Position numbers and translations under genes: made by a program
Source of the DNA: Bacillota bacterium
GTDB taxonomy: Bacteria; Bacillota; Clostridia; Oscillospirales; Acutalibacteraceae
Assembly (NCBI GenBank): GCA_029008595.1
Contig: JAQXJH010000081.1
Span: 1 to 62,303 of the forward strand
Direction of reading: 5' to 3'
Length of the DNA: 62,303 nt
Shown: positions 1 to 7,636 of the stretch, piece after piece
Numbering within the stretch: the first letter of the stretch is position 1
Layout of the letters: every line of letters starts with the position of its first letter
Notes under the pieces: model-generated
Databases searched by the model: none
Seen by the model: only the letters and a program-made list of their open reading frames with translations
What the model was told of the DNA's origin: nothing

Positions 1-265
1 TCAGACAGTCGATCTCGCCGCGGGAAGCCGCGCGCAGCAGACGGGATTTTTCCATTCCCGGATCGGACTCCAGAAACAGATATCCGCCGGAAAGCGCTTT
101 CCGGCCAAGCGTCTGCCGGGCGATCCATTTTGCAAGATAGCGGGGGAGCGGCGGAAAGCCCTCCCCGGACGGGCACAGGTCACTGCAGGAAAGGCAGGCG
201 GGGCAATAAGAAAAATCCCCGGCATCTATTTTTGTTTCTCCGCACCGTTCACAGCTCTGATTCAT
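1..265 (-). CDS. Cysteine-rich hypothetical protein, cut by window edge (N-terminal part)
   Basis: I do not recognise this gene. About 88 codons are visible and the frame runs off the left edge. The N-terminus carries six cysteines in a zinc-ribbon-like pattern: C5 and C8 (CERC), then C21, C24, C27 and C31. A basic, less structured stretch follows. The ATG at 263-265 is chosen because a good AAAGGAG ribosome binding site lies just upstream on the minus strand. The gene overlaps the end of the preceding gene by 17 bp, so it is translated from the same message as the two small genes and ylbJ upstream. A metal-binding or nucleic-acid-binding role would be guesswork. That it is a real gene is fairly safe, because start, site and overlap agree. 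Confidence 0.6.
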   Translation of the reverse strand, partial: MNQSCERCGETKIDAGDFSYCPACLSCSDLCPSGEGFPPLPRYLAKWIARQTLGRKALSGGYLFLESDPGMEKSRLLRAASRGEIDCL

Positions 266-494
266 CCAATACAGTCTCCTTTGAATCTTGATCCTCAACA
301 GGGGCTTCGGCGGCTTCAAAATCCGGGCAGGCCGCCTGTTCCGGCAAGATCCGCCCGCCTTCGCCGGGACGGTAATTCCGGCTGAAAAACGTGCATTTTC
401 TGCGGCAGAACCACATTTTTCGTCTGCGGTAATCTGTGCTGCGCACGTCTTCTGTACAAAAGCGGCAATCGCCGCAGGTGTTTTTGGAACTCAT
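249..494 (-). CDS. Small cysteine-rich hypothetical protein (81 aa)
   Basis: This is an unrecognised small protein of 81 residues. Its N-terminal half is basic and cysteine-rich: a CxxCxxC cluster at C7, C10 and C13, then C30 and C34, and a last cysteine at C56. The C-terminal third is strongly acidic. The cysteine spacing suggests a structural metal site, which is inference. The ATG at 494 is preceded on the minus strand by AAAGGA at suitable distance and overlaps the stop of the upstream gene by 4 bp (ATGA type). The downstream gene overlaps its end by 17 bp. Such tight overlap argues for coupled translation and a shared role, but no function can be named. Confidence 0.65.
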   Translation of the reverse strand: MSSKNTCGDCRFCTEDVRSTDYRRRKMWFCRRKCTFFSRNYRPGEGGRILPEQAACPDFEAAEAPVEDQDSKETVLDESEL

Positions 495-715
495 AGGGTA
501 AAATCCTTTGGGTCAGCCTTGGGGAGGGGAGGCGCCTTCCGCGGAGTCCGCCGGAGAGGGTCGTAAACAAATTTGCGGCAGCTGTCGTTTTCCAGACGGC
601 TTTTTTTGTCGCCGAGCATGCAATGAAGCCCGTCGGCGGTGCTGCTGTGCGCGCAGTAAACGCATGCAGGGGAAATGTTCTGCCCGAACAAAGGCGTTTT
701 CTTTTTTCCGAACAC
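491..715 (-). CDS. Small cysteine-containing hypothetical protein (74 aa)
   Basis: This 74-residue protein starts at a GTG (713-715) behind a GAAGGA-like site. It contains four cysteines, C18xxC21, C32 and C46, enough for one zinc site. After the last cysteine comes a basic, proline-rich tail (KFVYDPLRRTPRKAPP). From memory, similar short proteins with a CRKFVYDPLKR-type segment occur in other Oscillospiraceae as conserved hypotheticals; this needs a search to confirm. It lies 72 bp downstream of ylbJ and is joined by a 4-bp overlap to the next small gene. Co-transcription with ylbJ is likely, because no terminator is visible between them. Confidence 0.65.
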   Translation of the reverse strand: MFGKKKTPLFGQNISPACVYCAHSSTADGLHCMLGDKKSRLENDSCRKFVYDPLRRTPRKAPPLPKADPKDFTL

Positions 716-787
716 TTCAGATCGTCCTTCTTTCTATGCGGCAGGCATGGCCTTGTGTACGGCGCGCAGCCTTCCGATTTATTTATT

Positions 788-1921
788 TTACCATTTTTCT
801 TTACGGATTTCCACCCCCGAGGGCACAGAAAGCAGAAAAATGAAAACCATGAGCAAAAGCGCAAGCGTCAGGGGAAGGCTGCCGGAAAGCTGAAACGCGG
901 AAAGACTGCCGGAAACGGCTGAAACACCGCCGCCGGGCAGAACAAAGGAGAGCAGAGCACCGGCGATCCCGGCCAGTATTCCGTGCAGAAACCGGAAAAG
1001 GAAGAAACGCGCCCGGGAAAACGACATGTCTCCAAGAACGGCGAAAATCTGAAAATGAACGCAGAGACCGCCCCAACCGAGGGCAAACGATGTCAGAAAG
1101 ATCGCTGCACCGGCGCAGCCGGACGCCGCAGCGGTGCCGGAGCAGACCTCCAGCAAAACAGGCAGCAATGCAATCCCGGCAGAGGCAGGCAACCCGAACG
1201 GCTGCAGCGCGGCGGCCAGCAGCGCGGGCAGCTGCAGCTGACTGCAAAGCCCCAGAACTGCGCCGAATAACACAACAAACGCACACAGGGAAAGCATCGC
1301 CTGTGCACTGTCGGCAACGGCTGCCACCAGTGCCTCGCCGGCCGGTTCCGGGCGGGCGGCGGTTTTTGTTTCCGCCGGCGGATCTTCCTTTCTGCGCGCC
1401 GGGATCCCCGTAAGAATGCCGAGCGTCAGCGCAGAAAGGATCTGTATCGCGAACAGGAGCAGCCCCAGCGCAGTGCTGTGAAAGATCCCTTCGCCGACGG
1501 CGGCAACCAGAAAACCGGGGCCGGCGCCGACGCAGAAACAGGTCATCCGCGCGGCCTGTTCTTCGGTGATGGCGCCGCGGTCCAGCAGGGAACGGATTCC
1601 GCGTGCGCCGACGGGGTATCCGCCGATCCAGGCGGTCAGGATCACCGCGGCGGTGCAGCCGGGCAAATAAAAAAGAACACGCGTCAGCGGCGACAGCAGC
1701 CGCCCGCACCATTCTGCAAATCCGAACCGGACCGCCAGCCCGCTGAGAACCAGAAAAGGAAACAGCGAAGGAATCAGCGTTGTGCCGCATCGTTCCAGTG
1801 CGGTGCGGGCGCCTGCCGCGCACGGCCGGGAAAACACCGTCAGCAGCCCGAACAGCAGCGCGACCGCGGCAAACAGCGTGGCTTTTCCCGGCCGAAAGGC
1901 AGAACCGTGTCTGTTTTTCAT
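788..1921 (-). CDS. ylbJ: Sporulation integral membrane protein YlbJ
   Basis: This is a polytopic membrane protein of about 377 residues. It has many hydrophobic segments and the family's conserved LIPSLFPFLVLSG segment near the N-terminus, followed by a GYPVGAR segment typical of nucleoside-recognition (Gate)-type transporters. In Bacillus subtilis, YlbJ is a sigma-E-dependent protein needed for spore cortex formation in the mother cell; its substrate is unknown. The ATG at 1921 is chosen over an upstream one because AGGAGGATG precedes it. The gene is divergent from yqfC, another sigma-E spore gene, across a 171-bp gap. The three small cysteine-rich genes follow on the same strand. Family assignment is confident; the transported substrate is not known. 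Confidence 0.85.
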   Translation of the reverse strand: MKNRHGSAFRPGKATLFAAVALLFGLLTVFSRPCAAGARTALERCGTTLIPSLFPFLVLSGLAVRFGFAEWCGRLLSPLTRVLFYLPGCTAAVILTAWIGGYPVGARGIRSLLDRGAITEEQAARMTCFCVGAGPGFLVAAVGEGIFHSTALGLLLFAIQILSALTLGILTGIPARRKEDPPAETKTAARPEPAGEALVAAVADSAQAMLSLCAFVVLFGAVLGLCSQLQLPALLAAALQPFGLPASAGIALLPVLLEVCSGTAAASGCAGAAIFLTSFALGWGGLCVHFQIFAVLGDMSFSRARFFLFRFLHGILAGIAGALLSFVLPGGGVSAVSGSLSAFQLSGSLPLTLALLLMVFIFLLSVPSGVEIRKEKW

Positions 1922-2092
1922 GAAATGGTCATCCTCCTGTACCTGCAAAGGATCGTGCCGGCTCCAAAGGGGCGGCGAAACAGCCCGATCTGCTCATCTT
2001 CCCTTATATATACGGCGGTTTGCGCATTTTTCATACCGTCCTGTCATAAATGTTTATCGGTCATATTTTGCAGCAGGGCGGAGGAATGCCGC

Positions 2093-2359
2093 ATGAAAAA
2101 CAAAGTGGTTCCGGTGCCGCGCCGAGAACGGAACAACCGGGTCGCAGCGCTGCAGCCGTTTCGCATTGAACTGACCGGCAATTGTGAAATGGATATTGAC
2201 GGCTGCCGCGGGATCGTTGCCTACGACAGCGACTGCATCAAGATCGCATTGCCGAAAATGATCCTCTGCATCTATGGCAGAGGCCTGACCATCCGCTGTA
2301 TGACGCGGGAATCAGTCACTCTTTGCGGCTGCATTCTGCGCACGGAATTCATCACCTGA
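2093..2359 (+). CDS. yqfC: Sporulation protein YqfC
   Basis: This small protein of 88 residues matches the YqfC family: a short N-terminal tail, a beta-rich body of the kind found in YabP/YqfC spore proteins, and an end like RTEFI. The frame is open far upstream, but the ATG at 2093 with a GGAGG-type site (gcggaggaa) is the obvious start. It is followed after 17 bp by yqfD, the usual partner. In B. subtilis the yqfCD pair is expressed from a sigma-E promoter and the proteins act in the mother cell during spore formation. I could not find a convincing sigma-E promoter here. Confidence 0.85.
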   Translation: MKNKVVPVPRRERNNRVAALQPFRIELTGNCEMDIDGCRGIVAYDSDCIKIALPKMILCIYGRGLTIRCMTRESVTLCGCILRTEFIT

Positions 2360-2376
2360 GAAAGGAGCGCTCCCGT

Positions 2377-3561
2377 ATGAGCCTGATTGCGGTGGTTCAC
2401 TGGTTTCGCGGATGTGTTGCATTTGAAGCAGCCGGAAAAAATCCGGAAAAGCTGCTCAACAGCGCGGTGCAGCGGGGGATTCCGCTTTGGCAGATCGAGC
2501 GCCGCAGCGGAGCGCTTTTCGCCTGCACAACGCCCGGCGGATATCATCAGCTGCGTTTTGCGGTGCGAAAAACAGGCCTGAGGCTCCGGAACAAAAAGCG
2601 TTCCGGCTTTCCGTTTCTTGCGCACCGTTTCCGGCGGCGGTGGGGCGTCCTGCCCGGGCTTGTGCTTTTTTTTGTTCTGATCCGCTTTTTATCCATGTTT
2701 ATCTGGAACATCAATGTCACCGGAGGGGACGAGGCGATGCGCCGGCAGGTCACCCGAACAGCCGCTTCGCTGGGCGTTGCGTCCGGAACCTGGAAAAACA
2801 GCGTCAGTCTGAAACAGATCCGGGAGGATCTGCTGCGGGAGATCCCGGAGCTTTCCTGGGCGTCGATGAATCTGACCGGCTGTGAACTGAACATTGAACT
2901 GCGGGAACGCAGTCTGCCTCCGCAGATCGTTCCCACCGACCGGCCCTGCAATCTGAAGGCGCGCATCGGTGGAGTGGTCATCCGGGTGGACGCCAGGGCC
3001 GGTTTTGCCGTTGTCAGCCCCGGCGATACCGTTGTGCCCGGTGATCTGCTCGTCAGCGGCGTGCGGCAGGATGCGTTCGGCGCGACGATGCTGCGCCATG
3101 CACAGGGAGAGGTGATTGCCGCCACGACCCACAGGATCACCTGCGAGATTCCGCTGACGCAGAAAAAACAGATCCCCACAGGCGAAACGTTTGTGCGCAG
3201 GCGACTGGCTGTTTTTGGAGTTGAAATTCCGCTGAACCTTACCTCGCCGCCGCAGGACGGCGTTTTTACCCGCACATTTTCCGAGGAACCGGTCGAGGTG
3301 CTCGGGGTACGGGTCCCTGTCCGGCGTTATACTGAAACATGGAGCAGAGTCGAAGAGAAGACGGTAACGCTGACAGAGCAGGAGGCGGCCGATCAGGCAG
3401 AACGGGAATTGCAGAACCGGCTGACGGAACAGTTTCCACTGGCCAGAGTGGTTTCATCGGTCAAAACACGGCAGATCGGGGATGGCGTGCTGACGCTGAC
3501 GGCAGTGCTGCAATGCGAGGAAAATATTGCGCAGGAAGAACAGATCTATCTGGAAGAATAG
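2377..3561 (+). CDS. yqfD: Sporulation protein YqfD
   Basis: This protein of 394 residues begins MSLIAVVHWFRGCV, the typical start of YqfD, with a cytoplasmic N-terminal domain of about 90 residues. One hydrophobic segment around residues 90-110 then leads to a long extracytoplasmic part with a POTRA-like beginning and a C-terminal region rich in charged beta segments. The start at 2377 is preferred to an earlier frame-open ATG at 2323 because AAAGGAGC lies just upstream and the earlier start would overlap yqfC. YqfD is required for efficient sporulation in B. subtilis, and the yqfC-yqfD-phoH order is conserved in Firmicutes. No strong terminator is seen before phoH. Confidence 0.9.
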   Translation: MSLIAVVHWFRGCVAFEAAGKNPEKLLNSAVQRGIPLWQIERRSGALFACTTPGGYHQLRFAVRKTGLRLRNKKRSGFPFLAHRFRRRWGVLPGLVLFFVLIRFLSMFIWNINVTGGDEAMRRQVTRTAASLGVASGTWKNSVSLKQIREDLLREIPELSWASMNLTGCELNIELRERSLPPQIVPTDRPCNLKARIGGVVIRVDARAGFAVVSPGDTVVPGDLLVSGVRQDAFGATMLRHAQGEVIAATTHRITCEIPLTQKKQIPTGETFVRRRLAVFGVEIPLNLTSPPQDGVFTRTFSEEPVEVLGVRVPVRRYTETWSRVEEKTVTLTEQEAADQAERELQNRLTEQFPLARVVSSVKTRQIGDGVLTLTAVLQCEENIAQEEQIYLEE

Positions 3562-3656
3562 CACTTGTTCCAGATGCAACCTGATTTTTTTGTGCAATTG
3601 GAACGGAAACCGAGAAAAAATTAATAAATAGTCCACATTTTTTGTGATTTTGAATA

Positions 3657-3685
3657 GTGACGAACGAAAGAAAAAATGATATAAT
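3657..3685 (+). promoter_or_regulatory. Sigma-A-type promoter for phoH-ybeY-dgkA-era
   Basis: The -35 is GTGACG (3657-3662) and the -10 is a perfect TATAAT (3680-3685), with a 17-bp spacer in an AT-rich stretch. It lies about 50 bp upstream of phoH. It would allow vegetative expression of the phoH block independently of the spore genes yqfCD upstream. Confidence 0.7.
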
Positions 3686-3733
3686 AAGAAAAAATAAAAT
3701 GGGGCAACCCGGAAATCAGAGTGAGAAAAACGA

Positions 3734-4702
3734 ATGTTGTTTGAACAGATCATCAATGTGGACCGTATGGAACAGGCTGTGGCGTTATTCGGCAGCTTTG
3801 ATGAAAATGTCCGGCTGATCGAGGCGGAATACGGTGTCGATATTATCATGCGCGGCGGCGAGCTGAAGCTTTCCGGAGAAGCCGAAAATGTTTCGCGTGC
3901 GTCCCGCGTTGTGGAAAGCCTGCTGAACCTGATCAACCGGGGGGAAGCGCTGACCGAACAGTCGGTCCGTTACTGCATCTCGCTGGTCAATGACGGCGGC
4001 GAAGCAAAACTGGAGGCGCTCGCAGGCGACTGCGTCTGCGTAACGGCCAAAGGAAAACCGATCAAGCCGAAAACGCTCGGCCAGAAAAAATATATCAGCG
4101 CAATCCGTGACAATACCATCACGCTCGGCATCGGCCCCGCGGGAACCGGCAAGACGTATCTTGCCGTCGCGATGGCGGTCGCCGCATTCCGTGCGCACGA
4201 CATCAATCGGATCATCCTGACGCGGCCGGCGGTGGAAGCGGGCGAAAAGCTCGGTTTTCTGCCGGGGGATCTGCAGCAGAAAGTGGATCCCTACCTGCGG
4301 CCGCTGTACGACGCGCTGTTTGACATGCTGGGCGCCGAAACGTATCAGAAATACGTGGAGCGCGGGAATATCGAGGTCGCGCCGCTGGCCTATATGCGCG
4401 GCCGCACGCTGGATGACAGCTTCATCATTCTTGACGAAGCGCAGAACACCACCGGAGAACAGATGAAAATGTTTCTGACCCGGCTCGGGTTCGGTTCCAA
4501 AATGGTCATCACCGGCGACGTTACGCAGATCGATCTGCCGGACGGAAAACGCTCCGGCCTGACCGAAGCGGAGCGTGTACTGAAAAATGTTCCGGATATT
4601 TCCCTTGTCCGGTTCGATGAAAAAGATGTTGTCCGCCACAAGCTCGTGCAGGACATCATCAAAGCATATGAAAAATACGAAGAAGGAAGGCGCGGCAGAT
4701 GA
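3734..4702 (+). CDS. phoH: PhoH family P-loop ATPase
   Basis: PhoH-like proteins are cytoplasmic P-loop ATPases linked to RNA metabolism. This one has 322 residues, normal for the family. The Walker A motif GPAGTGKT is at about residue 134, followed by the conserved RPAVEAGEKLGFLPGD segment and a Walker B-like FIILDEAQNT. The TGDVTQIDLP motif follows. An N-terminal region of about 110 residues precedes the ATPase domain. The stop overlaps the ATG of ybeY by 4 bp, and PhoH and YbeY are a conserved pair. The precise biochemical role remains unsettled in the literature; an RNA helicase or RNA-processing partner role is commonly proposed. Confidence 0.93.
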   Translation: MLFEQIINVDRMEQAVALFGSFDENVRLIEAEYGVDIIMRGGELKLSGEAENVSRASRVVESLLNLINRGEALTEQSVRYCISLVNDGGEAKLEALAGDCVCVTAKGKPIKPKTLGQKKYISAIRDNTITLGIGPAGTGKTYLAVAMAVAAFRAHDINRIILTRPAVEAGEKLGFLPGDLQQKVDPYLRPLYDALFDMLGAETYQKYVERGNIEVAPLAYMRGRTLDDSFIILDEAQNTTGEQMKMFLTRLGFGSKMVITGDVTQIDLPDGKRSGLTEAERVLKNVPDISLVRFDEKDVVRHKLVQDIIKAYEKYEEGRRGR

Positions 4703-5211
4703 CCGGAAAAATCAAGGTTATCATTGAAAACCGACAGAAAGAAGTTAAGATCCCCACAGGACTGCGGATGCTGATCCGCCGCTGCTGCAATGCAGTGCTT
4801 AAAATGGAAAATTTCGATGGCTCAGCAGAGGTGAGCGTCAATTTTGTCAGCACGGAAGAGATCCAGCAGCTCAACAGAGAGTATCGCGGCAAGGATATCC
4901 CGACCGATGTGCTCTCCTTCCCGCTGGGGGAAAACGGCGTTTACGACGTCAACCACGACACCGGCGCATATCTCCTCGGCGATATCGTCATCTGTATGCA
5001 GAAGGCCGTGGATCAGGCCAAGCTGTACTCCCATTCGCTGCAGCGGGAGGTCGGCTTCCTGACGGCGCATTCCATGCTGCATCTGCTGGGCTATGACCAT
5101 GAGCAGGGCGGCCTCGAAGCAGTCCATATGCGTGAAAAGGAAGAGAAGGTCATGGAGCTGCTCGGTTTGCCCAGCAGCGCCAGCTATGTTCTCGAAGACG
5201 ACGGAAAATGA
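4699..5211 (+). CDS. ybeY: Endoribonuclease YbeY, 16S rRNA maturation
   Basis: YbeY is a zinc-dependent single-strand endoribonuclease involved in maturation of the 16S rRNA 3' end and in 70S quality control. The protein has 170 residues. The metal-binding signature HSMLHLLGYDH, which fits HxxxHxxGxDH, sits at about residues 127-137. A conserved DVLSFP segment precedes it. The start ATG overlaps the stop of phoH, and its own stop overlaps the ATG of dgkA, both as ATGA. All three are therefore likely translationally coupled. Confidence 0.95.
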   Translation: MTGKIKVIIENRQKEVKIPTGLRMLIRRCCNAVLKMENFDGSAEVSVNFVSTEEIQQLNREYRGKDIPTDVLSFPLGENGVYDVNHDTGAYLLGDIVICMQKAVDQAKLYSHSLQREVGFLTAHSMLHLLGYDHEQGGLEAVHMREKEEKVMELLGLPSSASYVLEDDGK

Positions 5212-5723
5212 CGAATAAAGAGCGGCACAGCTTTCGTGCGGCAGCGCGCGGGATCCTGCGCTGTGTGGAGGAGGAGCGCCATATGCGCTTTCACACGGCG
5301 GCGATCCCGGTGGTGCTGTTGTTTTCGCTGTTCTTTTCGCTTTCTGCCGTGGAATACGCTCTGCTGTTTGTAACCTTTGCGCTGGTGCTTGCGGCAGAGC
5401 TGTTCAATTCCGCGATGGAGCGTCTGGTGGATGCGCAGATCCCGTTCTTTTCTAAAAATGCGGCGGCAGTCAAGGATTTTGCGGCGGGAGCCGTACTTGT
5501 CTGCGCCTTTTTTTCTGTCCTGGTGGGAGCGGCGCTTTTCTGGAAACCCGAAGAGCTGGCGGGAATACCGGCTTTTTTTGCGGCGCATCCTGCAGCGGCG
5601 GCAGGGCTGGTTCTGCTGCTGGCCGTTCTGGCGCTGTATGTACTCCTTGCGCCGTCCGGTATGCTGCGGCTCTGCCGGAAAATTTTTCGGCGGTCCAAAA
5701 GTTCCGGCCGCCCGACCGAATAG
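5208..5723 (+). CDS. dgkA: Diacylglycerol/undecaprenol kinase family protein
   Basis: This is a small integral membrane kinase. In Gram-positive bacteria this family phosphorylates undecaprenol, which feeds the lipid carrier pool for cell wall synthesis. The family signature ELFNSAMERLVD (ExxNxxxE type) is near residue 65. Here the protein is 171 residues with two extra hydrophobic segments and a basic tail, longer than the roughly 120-130 residues usual for the family. It starts within the stop of ybeY and is followed after 26 bp by era. Substrate preference cannot be read from the sequence; undecaprenol is the likely one by lineage. Confidence 0.88.
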   Translation: MTNKERHSFRAAARGILRCVEEERHMRFHTAAIPVVLLFSLFFSLSAVEYALLFVTFALVLAAELFNSAMERLVDAQIPFFSKNAAAVKDFAAGAVLVCAFFSVLVGAALFWKPEELAGIPAFFAAHPAAAAGLVLLLAVLALYVLLAPSGMLRLCRKIFRRSKSSGRPTE

Positions 5724-5749
5724 AGTGAAAAATCAGATTGGAGTTTTTT

Positions 5750-6682
5750 ATGAATCAAAAAGAACTGCCCGTGGAAAAAAATGCGTTTCTGGCCATCGTC
5801 GGCCGTCCGAATGTAGGAAAATCCTCGCTGCTCAATGCACTTCTGGGGCAAAAGCTCGCCATTGTTTCCTCCAAACCGCAGACCACCCGCACGCGGATCA
5901 TGGGCGTGCTGACCCGCGGGGAATATCAGTATGTGTTCATCGATACGCCGGGGCTGCATCCGTCCCACAACCGGCTGGATGATTATATGACAAAATCGAT
6001 CGCTTCGTCGGTTGCAGGGGTGGACGCCGTCATTCTGGTCACTGAGGCGGGCGCAGAGATCGCCTCGGCGGAACGGGAGCTGATCGCCTCGATCCGTTCG
6101 CAGCACCTTCCGGCGATCCTGGTCATTAACAAGATCGACCGGCTGGCGCAGAAGGAAAAACTGATGGCGCAGATCGCGGCCTATTCCCGGGAATACGACT
6201 TTGAAGCGGTGGTGCCGCTTTCGGCCCTGACAGGAGACGGGATCGGCGACCTTTTTGCAGAGATCGCGCCGCTTGCGCAGGAAGGCCCGCATATGTTCGA
6301 TGAGGATGAGCTGACCGATATGCCGGAAAAAACGCTTGCCGGCGAAATGGTGAGGGAAAAGGCGCTGCGGCTGCTGCAGAAGGAGGTTCCGCACGGGATC
6401 GCCGTCGCGGTGGAGCGCATGACGGAGCGTGGCGACGGGCTGCTTGAGATCGGCGCAACGATCTATTGCGAACGGGAAAGCCACAAGGGGATCATCATCG
6501 GCAAACAGGGCGCCATGCTGAAAAAAATCGGCTCCTACGCCCGGGAGGATCTCGAAAAATTCTTCGGCTGCCGGGTAAACCTGCAGCTCTGGGTAAAGGT
6601 AAAGGAAGACTGGCGCAACCGCGACGCGCTGCTGCGCAGCTTTGGGTATGACAAAAACAACTTTGAAGATTTCGGAGAATGA
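5750..6682 (+). CDS. era: GTPase Era
   Basis: Era binds 16S rRNA near its 3' end and is essential for assembly of the small ribosomal subunit. The protein has 310 residues. G1 is GRPNVGKSS near the start, G3 is DTPG, and G4 is NKID. A C-terminal KH domain contains the GIIIGKQGAMLKKIG loop. The start at 5750 is preferred because TTGGAG lies about 8 bp upstream; an in-frame TTG at 5738 is part of that site. Era follows ybeY and dgkA, as in many Firmicutes, and shares the 16S rRNA maturation theme with YbeY. Confidence 0.97.
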   Translation: MNQKELPVEKNAFLAIVGRPNVGKSSLLNALLGQKLAIVSSKPQTTRTRIMGVLTRGEYQYVFIDTPGLHPSHNRLDDYMTKSIASSVAGVDAVILVTEAGAEIASAERELIASIRSQHLPAILVINKIDRLAQKEKLMAQIAAYSREYDFEAVVPLSALTGDGIGDLFAEIAPLAQEGPHMFDEDELTDMPEKTLAGEMVREKALRLLQKEVPHGIAVAVERMTERGDGLLEIGATIYCERESHKGIIIGKQGAMLKKIGSYAREDLEKFFGCRVNLQLWVKVKEDWRNRDALLRSFGYDKNNFEDFGE

Positions 6683-6734
6683 TGCCGCTGCAAAGCCTTT
6701 GCCGGAAGCGGCGGAAAGGACGTGACGCTTTTTC

Positions 6735-7502
6735 ATGCGGACTGCGACAGATGGGCTGGTGCTCCGGGAGCAGGCTGTTGGGGAAAACGACCGCCTGATC
6801 ACGATCCTGACGCGGACGGACGGGCTGGTACGTGCGTTTGCCCGCGGCGCGCGGAATCTGAAAAGCCGCAGCGCTTCGGCAACGCAGATGCTTTCGTATT
6901 CCGATTTTGTGATCTTCCGCGGCAGAGAATCCAATGTGATCGATTCCGCGGAAAGCAAAAAGGTATTTTTCGGCCTGCGGAGCGACCTGACAAAGCTGAC
7001 GCTGGCGCAGTATTTTGCCGAGCTGGCGATGGCCGTTGCGCCGGAGGGCGACGACGCTTCCTCCTATCTGCGGCTTCTGCTCAATGCGATGCATTTTCTT
7101 GAAAACGGAAAGCGCCCGCCGCGGATCCTGAAAGCGGCGGTGGAAATGCGCCTGATGGCCTTTTCGGGCTATATGCCCGATCTGGTCGGCTGCAGCGTGT
7201 GCGGTCAGTATGAAAGCGAGACCATGTTTTTCCGCCTGCGCGAGGGCGGGATCATCTGCAGCCGCTGCTACCGGGCGGACGGAATGCCGTCTGTCGCGCT
7301 GGAACCGGGCGTGCTGGCGGCTCTGCGCCATACGATCTATGCGCCGTTTGAAAAGGTTTTTTCGTTTGAGCTTTCCCCGAACGGCGAAAAGCAGCTGGAG
7401 ACCGCGTCGGAGCTGTATGTCCGCGCGCAGCTGGAACGTGATTTTAAAACGCTGGATTTCTACCGCCGCATTTCGGCAGAGGAAATGCAGCAGAAAGAAT
7501 AA
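6735..7502 (+). CDS. recO: DNA repair protein RecO
   Basis: RecO promotes RecA loading on single-stranded DNA coated by SSB in the RecFOR pathway. The protein of 255 residues has the N-terminal OB-fold start (TDGLVLREQAVGENDRL). A C-terminal helical part carries a four-cysteine zinc motif: CSVC at about residues 155-158 and CSRC at about 176-179. It follows era by about 50 bp, which is a common Firmicutes arrangement. A 134-bp gap to mutS2 follows, in which I see only a ribosome binding site. Confidence 0.95.
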   Translation: MRTATDGLVLREQAVGENDRLITILTRTDGLVRAFARGARNLKSRSASATQMLSYSDFVIFRGRESNVIDSAESKKVFFGLRSDLTKLTLAQYFAELAMAVAPEGDDASSYLRLLLNAMHFLENGKRPPRILKAAVEMRLMAFSGYMPDLVGCSVCGQYESETMFFRLREGGIICSRCYRADGMPSVALEPGVLAALRHTIYAPFEKVFSFELSPNGEKQLETASELYVRAQLERDFKTLDFYRRISAEEMQQKE

Positions 7503-7636
7503 CAGAGCAAAATGAAAGCTTGTCCGCTGCGCCGGGAACGGATGAAAGGTGCCGGTATGTCCGGGCGGTTCCGCGCTGTTTCGGCTCCGGCCGCAGGCGC
7601 GTCCCGCAGCGCAGCAGAAAGGAATGGTCCTGATTC

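Noticed and set aside
2041..2069. Sigma-E promoter for yqfC: TCATAAA at 2044 and CATATTTT at 2062
   Set aside because: The two boxes match in part, but the spacing is 11 instead of about 14 bp, so I do not list it.
1478..2092. Long N-terminal extension of yqfC
   Set aside because: It runs antisense to ylbJ, and the ATG at 2093 has a good ribosome binding site and gives the normal length.
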